Source: Chitinophagaceae bacterium (lineage in GTDB: Bacteria > Bacteroidota > Bacteroidia > Chitinophagales > Chitinophagaceae). From it: 6,460 nucleotides of DNA. The stretch spans positions 1 to 6,460 of the forward strand of contig JALOMX010000117.1 in NCBI GenBank assembly GCA_025455245.1. The letters run 5' to 3'. Of this stretch, positions 1 to 5,924 are shown one piece after another; within the stretch, counting starts at the first letter, position 1, and the number at the start of each line of letters is the position of its first letter. A program made the position numbers and the translations under genes. Below the pieces are notes generated by a model, which saw only the letters and a list, made by a program, of their open reading frames with translations, was not told where the DNA came from and did no database searches.

Positions 1-3
1 TAA

Positions 4-2586
4 ATGAATGATCAGCAAACAAGTCCCCTTCAGCAATTTCAAAGTGAAGTAGGATTAAAATTCCAACTCTATAACAGTCTTTTTACAAGTCTGCCATTTC
101 ATCGCATTGAGAAAACCGGAATTCTCCTTGCCTTATTTTTAAGCAATTGCGAAGAAGGCTTTGCCCGGGGCCAAAGCCCTATGCAGATTATAGATGATTT
201 CTTTAAAAATCATACAAGTTTTACAAACGAAAGTGATAAGCTTGATTTGCTTTTTCGTTTTGTGCAATATGCAGAAAGGCAGGTAGTTTTATTTGATGCC
301 CTTGAGGATGCGGCATTTTCCAAAACGCATGATATGTCAGGACCCGGTACCTTAAAGCAATTGCACGCGCAGGTAACACAGCAGGGTTTGATGCATGTAC
401 TTGCGGAAAAGCTTAAGTACTATAATGTTCGCATTGTGCTTACGGCACATCCAACTCAATTCTACCCCGGAGAAGTGTTGGGAATTATTAATGACCTTAG
501 TAAAGCACTTCAGAGCGACAATACGGCTCAGGTAAATATGTACCTTCAGCAGTTAGGGAAAACACCTTTTTTCAAGCAGGAAAAGCCAACCCCCTATGAT
601 GAAGCAGTAAGTCTTATCTGGTACCTTGAAAATGTTTTTTACCCTGCTGCCGGCCGAATGCGAAGTTTTCTGAAGAGTCAGTTGAAAGAGGCTACCTCTC
701 ATCATAATCCTATCATACAAATGGGTTTCTGGCCCGGAGGCGACCGTGACGGTAATCCTTTTGTAACGGTTGATACAACCCTTAAAGTTGCAAATTCCCT
801 AAGGACAGGGATTCTGAAATGCTACTACCTCGATGTACGCAAATTGAGGAGACGGTTAACCTTTAAGGGGGTTACAAAACCACTCTCTATCCTTGAAGCC
901 AAGCTATACGAGAATGTTTTCATTCCCGGAAAAAGAACCTTGCTTTCCAAAGAGGAACTGATAGGCACTTTGCTTGAGATCAAAAAGATACTTCGCAGTG
1001 AACATAATAGTTTATTTGTGGGCCTTGTTGAAAACCTGATCTCCAAAATTGAAGTTTTTGGTTTGCATTTTGCATCCCTTGATGTCCGTCAGGATAGCGG
1101 GGTGCATGAGTCGTTATACAAAAAGCTTGCAACGGTGCCCGGCTTGCTGCCGGATGATTTCTTTGGTTTGGATGAAGAAAAACAATTGGAAGCCCTTGCC
1201 CATTTGAAACCTGCAAACCTGCAAACGCAAGTGATTGAAGACCCGGTTCAGGCTGATACATTTAAAATTCCTTCCGCTATACGTGAAATACAGGAGTATA
1301 ATGGTGAACCCGGATGCCACCGCTACATCATTAGTCAGTGTAATAAAGCACAGAATGTAATGGAGGTATTCGGTCTTTTCTTACTGAACGGTTTTAAGCC
1401 CGAAGATGTGAAAGCAGATATAGTGCCTTTGTTTGAAACCATAAGTGATCTGCGCAACGCCGGCCCTGTTATGGAGCAATTGTACAAACTGCCGGCCTAT
1501 CGTCAGCATCTCGAACGAAGGGGGAACCGGCAAACCATTATGCTTGGATTTAGTGATGGCACCAAGGATGGGGGATACCTGATGGCAAACTGGAGTATTT
1601 ATAAGGCCAAGGAGGAACTTACAACCTTATCAAGACATTACGACATTGAAGTGTTGTTCTTTGACGGGCGTGGGGGCCCGCCCTCCCGTGGTGGCGGGAA
1701 AACCCATAAATTCTATAACAGCCTTGGTCAGAATATTTCAAATCGTGAAATACAGCTCACCATACAAGGCCAAACGGTGAGTTCAAACTTTGGCACCATT
1801 GATGCGGCTCAGTTTAATATGGAGCAACTGATGAATGCCGGCCTGTCAAATACGCTCTTTTCTTCAAGGCTTACAACCCTTGAAAAAGATGAAGAAGCTC
1901 TGTTGGCAGAAATGGCCCAAATTGGGTTTGAACATTATGTTGAATTGAAAAACAGCCCGGGCTTTATGGATTATCTGAGCCATACAAGCCCACTCAGGTT
2001 TTACGGTGAAACCAATATCGGAAGCAGACCTGCCAAGCGCGGAAGCAGCAGCAAACTTACCTTAAAGGACTTAAGGGCTATCCCTTATGTAGGAAGCTGG
2101 AGTCAGATCAAACAAAATGTAACGGGCTATTATGGTGTTGGAAAGGCTTTGAAGGCAATGGAGGAGGCGGGCCGGTGGAAGGAGGTCCAAAATCTTTACC
2201 GGAATTCACTGTTTTTTAAAACCCTGATAGATAATTGCGAAATGGCCATGACGAAAACATTTTTTCCCCTCACGGCTTTTCTTTCCGAAAATCCTGTTTA
2301 CGGTCATATCTGGAAAAAAATATTCAATGAGTACGAGTTAACAAGGAAAATGGTGCTGAATCTTAGTGAGCATTCCGAATTGATGCAGGATTATCCGGTG
2401 GAACGAATGAGCGTTTTGATGCGTGAGAGAATTGTCTTACCGCTCACAACTATTCAGCAATACGCTATTTCCAGGCTGCGTTATATGGAAGAACAGGTAA
2501 TGGAACTGCCCACCAAACCTAAATATGAAAAATTGGTCATGAGGTGCTCTTTCGGCATTATCAATGCTGGCAGAAACAGTGCCTGA
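4..2586 (+). CDS. ppc: Phosphoenolpyruvate carboxylase (PEPC)
   Basis: PEPC carboxylates phosphoenolpyruvate with bicarbonate to oxaloacetate and phosphate, a cytosolic anaplerotic step feeding the TCA cycle and aspartate-family synthesis. The 860-residue product shows the family motifs in order: TAHPT at 147-151 with catalytic His149, GGDRDGNP at 245-252, LDVRQDS at 359-365, GFSDGTKDGG at 515-524 with Lys521, the glycine-rich loop FDGRGGPPSRGGG at 553-565, and GSRPAKR at 673-679. By rough alignment Lys751, Arg824 and Asn858 match the aspartate-inhibitor site of the E. coli enzyme, so feedback inhibition is plausible but unproven. Two positions differ from the E. coli type: Asp554 stands where FHGRGG has His, and Gln590 where the later QGE motif has Glu. 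The C-terminus is RNSA rather than RNTG. I recall these variants from Bacteroidota PEPCs, so they look like clade features. The length is slightly under the usual 880-970. An in-frame TAA at 1-3 makes ATG 4 the earliest start; its promoter lies outside the window. The frame is intact. Confidence 0.96.
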   Translation: MNDQQTSPLQQFQSEVGLKFQLYNSLFTSLPFHRIEKTGILLALFLSNCEEGFARGQSPMQIIDDFFKNHTSFTNESDKLDLLFRFVQYAERQVVLFDALEDAAFSKTHDMSGPGTLKQLHAQVTQQGLMHVLAEKLKYYNVRIVLTAHPTQFYPGEVLGIINDLSKALQSDNTAQVNMYLQQLGKTPFFKQEKPTPYDEAVSLIWYLENVFYPAAGRMRSFLKSQLKEATSHHNPIIQMGFWPGGDRDGNPFVTVDTTLKVANSLRTGILKCYYLDVRKLRRRLTFKGVTKPLSILEAKLYENVFIPGKRTLLSKEELIGTLLEIKKILRSEHNSLFVGLVENLISKIEVFGLHFASLDVRQDSGVHESLYKKLATVPGLLPDDFFGLDEEKQLEALAHLKPANLQTQVIEDPVQADTFKIPSAIREIQEYNGEPGCHRYIISQCNKAQNVMEVFGLFLLNGFKPEDVKADIVPLFETISDLRNAGPVMEQLYKLPAYRQHLERRGNRQTIMLGFSDGTKDGGYLMANWSIYKAKEELTTLSRHYDIEVLFFDGRGGPPSRGGGKTHKFYNSLGQNISNREIQLTIQGQTVSSNFGTIDAAQFNMEQLMNAGLSNTLFSSRLTTLEKDEEALLAEMAQIGFEHYVELKNSPGFMDYLSHTSPLRFYGETNIGSRPAKRGSSSKLTLKDLRAIPYVGSWSQIKQNVTGYYGVGKALKAMEEAGRWKEVQNLYRNSLFFKTLIDNCEMAMTKTFFPLTAFLSENPVYGHIWKKIFNEYELTRKMVLNLSEHSELMQDYPVERMSVLMRERIVLPLTTIQQYAISRLRYMEEQVMELPTKPKYEKLVMRCSFGIINAGRNSA

Positions 2587-2609
2587 TTTGGGGAAAATAA
2601 ATACTTCGT

Positions 2610-2646
2610 TTGATAGGGCTAACCAAACTGCCCTCTGTATTTTTGC
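2610..2646 (+). promoter_or_regulatory. Probable Bacteroidota-type promoter of purA
   Basis: Positions 2638-2646 read TATTTTTGC, a full match to the Bacteroidota -7 element TAnnTTTG plus the frequent following pyrimidine. It lies 23 bp before the purA ATG at 2670, implying a very short leader of about 15-20 nt. The nearest upstream TTG that could act as the -33 element is at 2610-2612, 25 bp before the -7 box. That is slightly longer than the roughly 17-23 bp usually quoted, so the -33 assignment is weak. A small dyad, AGGGC at 2615-2619 and GCCCT at 2630-2634, lies between the two elements. The leader is AT-rich with no Shine-Dalgarno sequence, which is normal for this phylum. Inference from sequence only. 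Confidence 0.5.
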
Positions 2647-2669
2647 AGCTCATTATTTTTTACAATCAA

Positions 2670-3935
2670 ATGATCGATGTTATTCTCGGCCTCCAATGGG
2701 GCGACGAAGGGAAAGGTAAAATTGTTGACTATTTTGCACCTGATTATGATATTATCGCCCGTTTTCAGGGCGGCCCCAATGCAGGGCATACATTGTATGT
2801 TGGCGGCGAAAAAATTGTTTTGCATCAGATTCCGAGTGGTGTCTTTCATCCGCATACCATAAACCTTATAGGAAACGGGGTGGTTTTAGATGCTGTAACC
2901 CTGAAACGGGAATGCGATTCGGTAGCAAGGTTTGGGGCTGATGTACGGAAGAACATGTATATCAGCGAAAGGACACACCTCATTCTTCCCGGCCACAGGG
3001 CGCTTGATAAAGCCAGTGAAATGCAAAAAGGCGACAGCAAGATTGGCAGCACCCTGAAAGGAATCGGCCCGGCTTACATGGATAAAACCGGGCGCAATGG
3101 CTTGCGGGTAGGCGATTTGCTTGATAAAAGCTTTACCACCAACTACATTAAGCTTCGTTTAAAACATCAAAGGCTTTTGGATAATTATAATTTCCAGGAA
3201 GACATCAGTAACTGGGAAGAGGAATTTTTTGAAGCTGTTGAATTTTTACGCTCACTGAACATTGTGAACGGGGAATATTTTATCAACGAACATATCAGGA
3301 ACGGGAAACGTGTATTGGCCGAAGGTGCACAGGGCAGTATGCTGGATATAGATTTCGGGACCTTCCCTTTTGTTACCAGCAGTAATACAATAACTGCCGG
3401 TGTGTGCAGTGGGCTTGGTGTGGCACCTCAAAAGATTAAAGACGTACTGGGTGTTACCAAAGCTTATTGTACCCGTGTAGGTAGCGGGCCTTTCCCAACC
3501 GAACTTCATGATACAACCGGCGAAGCTTTGCGAAAAGCAGGCAATGAGTTTGGCGCTACAACGGGCCGGCCCAGAAGGTGCGGATGGCTTGACCTTGTTG
3601 CCCTTCGTTTTGCATCCATGATAAATGGAGTTACGAAGCTTATTATGACAAAGGCTGATGTGCTTGATACATTCGATCCATTGCAGGTGTGTACTGCTTA
3701 TAACCTGAATGGGGAGGAGACCGATCGTATTCCTTTTCAAATGACCCGGGCCGACATTCAACCGGTATTAAAAACGTTTACCGGATGGAATACGGATACT
3801 TCAACGGCAAAAACACCTGAAGAACTTCCTGGTGTAATGCAGGAATATATCAGGTTTATCAACGAATATCTCGGAGTTCCGGTTGCTTTCGTAAGTAATG
3901 GTCCCGGCAGAGAGCAAATCGTAAAAATGAATTGA
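2670..3935 (+). CDS. purA: Adenylosuccinate synthetase
   Basis: PurA joins IMP and L-aspartate using GTP to give adenylosuccinate, the first committed step from IMP to AMP; it acts in the cytosol as a homodimer. The 421-residue product has the family's usual length. Visible motifs are the N-terminal WGDEGKGK at 10-17 with the catalytic Asp12, GGPNAGHT at 34-41 with catalytic His40, the IMP-site segment STLKGIGPAYMDK at 127-139, QGSMLDIDFGTFPFVTSSN at 221-239, the aspartate/IMP loop TTGRPRRCGWLD at 298-309, and TKAD at 327-330 for guanine recognition. The C-terminal SNGPGRE at 409-415 matches the family's S-x-GP-D-R region, with Gly in place of the common Asp. The frame is open back to a TTG at 2610, but that would add 20 residues with no family counterpart and would contain the likely promoter. 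ATG 2670 places MIDVILGLQWGDEGKGK exactly where PurA proteins begin. It lies 83 bp after ppc and probably has its own promoter. Confidence 0.97.
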   Translation: MIDVILGLQWGDEGKGKIVDYFAPDYDIIARFQGGPNAGHTLYVGGEKIVLHQIPSGVFHPHTINLIGNGVVLDAVTLKRECDSVARFGADVRKNMYISERTHLILPGHRALDKASEMQKGDSKIGSTLKGIGPAYMDKTGRNGLRVGDLLDKSFTTNYIKLRLKHQRLLDNYNFQEDISNWEEEFFEAVEFLRSLNIVNGEYFINEHIRNGKRVLAEGAQGSMLDIDFGTFPFVTSSNTITAGVCSGLGVAPQKIKDVLGVTKAYCTRVGSGPFPTELHDTTGEALRKAGNEFGATTGRPRRCGWLDLVALRFASMINGVTKLIMTKADVLDTFDPLQVCTAYNLNGEETDRIPFQMTRADIQPVLKTFTGWNTDTSTAKTPEELPGVMQEYIRFINEYLGVPVAFVSNGPGREQIVKMN

Positions 3936-3947
3936 TTTTCAGTTTTG

Positions 3948-3989
3948 TTTATGGATGGATATTCTTTTGATAGGCTATCAATCCATAAA
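3948..3989. repeat. 14-bp inverted repeat after purA, possible 3'-end hairpin
   Basis: TTTATGGATGGATA at 3948-3961 pairs with TATCAATCCATAAA at 3976-3989 with a single mismatch, leaving a 14-nt loop. It starts 12 bp after the purA stop, a typical place for a transcript-end hairpin. It is not a textbook intrinsic terminator: on the + strand the stem is followed by an A-rich run rather than a T run, and the stem is low in G+C. A shorter palindrome (GATAG at 3969-3973 with CTATC at 3975-3979) would compete with the main fold. It may act as a weak terminator, an RNA-stabilising 3' hairpin or a protein-binding dyad; the sequence does not decide. Confidence 0.45.
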
Positions 3990-4010
3990 AAGAAAAAAAA
4001 TCAAAAAAAA
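3987..4010 (+). promoter_or_regulatory. A-tract upstream of the acidic-protein gene
   Basis: Twenty-one of these 24 bases are A, in three runs broken by G and TC. Such tracts bend DNA, and when placed upstream of a promoter they can act like UP elements. It ends 77 bp before the ATG at 4088, so it could assist a promoter for the acidic gene and pabB. No clean TAnnTTTG box is visible between it and the ATG; the remaining 77 bp are simply AT-rich, with a weak 9-bp inverted repeat at 4008-4016/4034-4042. The regulatory role is a guess; only the composition is certain. Confidence 0.22.
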
Positions 4011-4087
4011 TTTTGGAAGATTGAATCGTACTCCCAAATTTTACAGCTAATAATATTTTATTAATCAAAATAATCATAGTGTAAACC

Positions 4088-4507
4088 ATGACTTCAACTC
4101 ATGTAAATGCAGAAGGGAAACTGGTAATGGCCGGATTGGAAATCGGCTTTTTTGAAGGTAACACCGAAGAGGTAGCTGTTTTAGAAGAAGAAAATGAAGA
4201 GGAAGCCTATGGTATTCTAGGCCTCAAAGCAGCAAAGAAAAAGGATGACGAGGATGACGATGTCGATGAGGACGATGATGCTGATGAGGATGGAGATGAT
4301 GATTGGGATGAATCTGAAGAAGGAGAGGATGAAGAGGATGATTGGGATCCTGATTTCGATGAATTCGATATCCCCAAATCAACTAAAAAAGGAAAAGGTG
4401 GAAAAGATGAGGAAGAAGAAGACGTGAAGTTCGACGAAGACCTCAATGAATTTGACGATCTTTTTGGTGATGGTGGAGATGACTTTGATGACGATGATGA
4501 TTTTTAA
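4088..4507 (+). CDS. Small, extremely acidic protein of unknown function
   Basis: I do not recognise a family. The 139-residue product has about 36 Asp and 27 Glu (45% of residues) against about 11 Lys, a net charge near -50. Residues 1-46 are mixed and could form a short folded segment, with hydrophobic patches at 12-22 and 41-46. Residues 47-52 are a small Lys/Ala cluster. Residues 53-91 are almost all Asp/Glu with two DDWD units 13 residues apart. Residues 97-106 are a Lys/Gly-rich patch, and 107-139 form an acidic tail with spaced Phe residues, ending DDFDDDDDF. No signal peptide, membrane segment or cysteine is present, so it is probably cytosolic and largely disordered. ATG 4088 is the first possible start because an in-frame TAA lies at 4082-4084; the upstream sequence has no Shine-Dalgarno. 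The antisense Ser-rich frame is a by-product of GAT/GAA codons. Likely co-transcribed with pabB, 15 bp downstream. Automatic pipelines may give such proteins misleading names from low-complexity hits. Acidic chaperone, nucleic-acid mimic or ion binder are all only possibilities. Confidence 0.8.
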   Translation: MTSTHVNAEGKLVMAGLEIGFFEGNTEEVAVLEEENEEEAYGILGLKAAKKKDDEDDDVDEDDDADEDGDDDWDESEEGEDEEDDWDPDFDEFDIPKSTKKGKGGKDEEEEDVKFDEDLNEFDDLFGDGGDDFDDDDDF

Positions 4508-4522
4508 TCACCTGTTTTTACA

Positions 4523-5821
4523 TTGAACAGATCAATATTATTGGAGGGTATTCAAAACACCCTGCAGGTACAACAACTGCTGAACAGGTTAGCCCGGTTT
4601 GGCAGTTGTTGTTTTTTGGATAACCTTTCTTATGAATCCTCCCTCCATGCCCATGAATTTTTAGCTGCTGCCGGTGTTTTGGATCGATACGATTATCGCC
4701 CGGGCGAAAATATTTGTGAGGCTGACAGATTTCTTGCCTCCAATAAAGGTCGTTGGATTTTCGGGCATCTTAGCTACGAACTTCATCAGGCCTTTTATAA
4801 CCTCCACGCATCTAAGCCGGACCCGATTGGTTTCCCATTGATGACGCTGTTTGTACCACAGATATGTATCCGCCCAAAAAGCAATGGTATAGAATTGATT
4901 GTTCAGGACGATCAACTTGATGTCCGTATTCTGGAAAAAGAGTTGTTTGATTTCCATCAGGATGCACCTGCAATATACCAGGGTATTTCATTAAACCCGC
5001 GGATGGATAAAGAAACCTATATATCGGTTATTGAAAGGCTGCAAAATCATATTCTGCGTGGGGATTGTTACGAAATAAATTTTTGTCAGGAGTTTTTTGC
5101 CGAAAATGTTCCTGTTGATCCTTTGGCTGTTTATCACGCCCTTACACGGTATTCCCCCAATCCCTTTTCTTGTTTTTACAGGCAGGGCTCCTCGTATCTT
5201 ATGTGTGCAAGCCCCGAACGGTTTATCACCCGCAGGAAGGACAAAATATATAGTCAGCCAATAAAAGGTACAGCCCCGAGAATACTGAACAATCAACAGG
5301 AAGATGAAGCTTTACGGGATGCATTAAGAGCAGATCCGAAAGAACAGAGCGAAAATGTTATGGTGGTTGACCTTGTACGAAATGATCTGTCGCAAATTTG
5401 CGAAAAGGGGACTGTACAGGTAGAAGAACTTTTTGGTGTTTACAGTTATCCGCAGGTGCATCAGATGATCAGTACCATTAGCGGCATTATTCGTGAAGGG
5501 ATTTCTTTTACTGAAATTTTGCGTGCAACTTTTCCCATGGGCAGCATGACCGGTGCTCCCAAACTCCGTGTTATGCAATTGATCGAACAGTATGAGCCAT
5601 CACGGCGGGGACTTTTTTCAGGATCGGTTGGTTACATCACTCCCGACGGTAATTTCGATTTTAATGTGGTTATCAGGAGTATTTTATACAACTCGGATTC
5701 CCGTTATCTCAGCTATCAGGTAGGCAGTGGAATTACATGGTATGCAAAACCGGAAAATGAATACAACGAATGTCTCTGGAAAGCTGAAGCGATTCGTAAG
5801 GTACTCGGAGAATCCTCATAA
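4523..5821 (+). CDS. pabB: Aminodeoxychorismate synthase component I (PabB)
   Basis: PabB converts chorismate, with ammonia from the glutaminase partner PabA, to 4-amino-4-deoxychorismate, the precursor of p-aminobenzoate and folate. The 432-residue product has the chorismate-binding fold of the TrpE/PabB/MenF family: GDCYEINFCQ at 180-189, PIKGTAPR at 246-253, ENVMVVDLVRNDL at 277-289, QVHQM at 311-315, FPMGSMTGAPK at 337-347, and GSGITWYAKPENEYNE at 401-416. Lys248 in PIKGT points to PabB rather than anthranilate synthase TrpE, which has Ala there (PIAGT). The N-terminal part (1-150) is divergent, as is usual, with GHLSYEL at 81-87. The frame holds no ATG near the start. TTG 4523 is the best start because it gives a family-like N-terminus and lies 15 bp after the previous stop; TTG 4541 is the alternative, six residues shorter. 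No Shine-Dalgarno precedes TTG 4523, although GGAGGG occurs inside the gene at 4543-4548. Neither pabA nor pabC is in the window, so the partners must be encoded elsewhere. Confidence 0.93.
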   Translation: MNRSILLEGIQNTLQVQQLLNRLARFGSCCFLDNLSYESSLHAHEFLAAAGVLDRYDYRPGENICEADRFLASNKGRWIFGHLSYELHQAFYNLHASKPDPIGFPLMTLFVPQICIRPKSNGIELIVQDDQLDVRILEKELFDFHQDAPAIYQGISLNPRMDKETYISVIERLQNHILRGDCYEINFCQEFFAENVPVDPLAVYHALTRYSPNPFSCFYRQGSSYLMCASPERFITRRKDKIYSQPIKGTAPRILNNQQEDEALRDALRADPKEQSENVMVVDLVRNDLSQICEKGTVQVEELFGVYSYPQVHQMISTISGIIREGISFTEILRATFPMGSMTGAPKLRVMQLIEQYEPSRRGLFSGSVGYITPDGNFDFNVVIRSILYNSDSRYLSYQVGSGITWYAKPENEYNECLWKAEAIRKVLGESS

Positions 5822-5924
5822 TTCAATGGAAAATCCAAAGAACAACAGGCTTGCAGAAAAATGAATAAAAGACTGCTGTAATGCAGAACTGGTATCAAAA
5901 TTCCTCAACCAATAAAGGTCAGCA

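Noticed and set aside
2610..2669. A 20-residue N-terminal extension of PurA starting at TTG 2610.
   Set aside because: PurA proteins start a few residues before the GDEGKGK motif, and the extension overlaps the probable promoter; ATG 2670 fits better.
3252..3761. Minus-strand open frame of 169 codons inside purA.
   Set aside because: It lies wholly within a well-supported gene and its translation has no recognisable domain; it is a shadow frame.
3960..3969. TATTCTTTTG as a promoter -7 box for the acidic gene.
   Set aside because: The spacing within the box is wrong (TA-N4-TTTG rather than TA-N2-TTTG), it lies inside the inverted repeat, and it would give a leader longer than 100 nt.
4298..4348. 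Direct repeat GATGATTGGGAT at 4298-4309 and 4337-4348.
   Set aside because: It encodes the two DDWD units of the acidic protein within a low-complexity region; it is not a mobile-element or CRISPR repeat.
4345..4372. GGATCC, GAATTC and GATATC (BamHI, EcoRI and EcoRV sites) within 28 bp, resembling a cloning polylinker.
   Set aside because: The sites lie inside the acidic gene and arise from codons for Asp-Pro, Glu-Phe and Asp-Ile in the same low-complexity style as the flanks; there is no vector sequence or break in the frame.
4207..4446. Minus-strand open frame encoding a Ser-rich protein opposite the acidic gene.
   Set aside because: It is the expected antisense of GAT/GAA/GAG-rich codons, which read as serine codons and few stops; it has no start signal or domain.
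4543..4548. GGAGGG as a Shine-Dalgarno sequence for a shorter PabB start.
   Set aside because: The only downstream in-frame candidates are ATT 4550 and CTG 4562, at poor spacing, and this phylum rarely relies on Shine-Dalgarno pairing.
5826..5864. A 12-codon frame (MENPKNNRLAEK) starting 4 bp after the pabB stop.
   Set aside because: Too short to judge, with no ribosome-binding signal or family likeness; it probably occurs by chance. I also looked for a downstream gene such as tilS or pabC and found none.
5853..5886. Possible terminator between the convergent genes: CTGC at 5873-5876 with GCAG at 5883-5886, followed on the minus strand by a T-rich stretch.
   Set aside because: The stem is only 4 bp and the T-rich stretch is interrupted; it is too weak to list as a terminator, although some signal is expected here.
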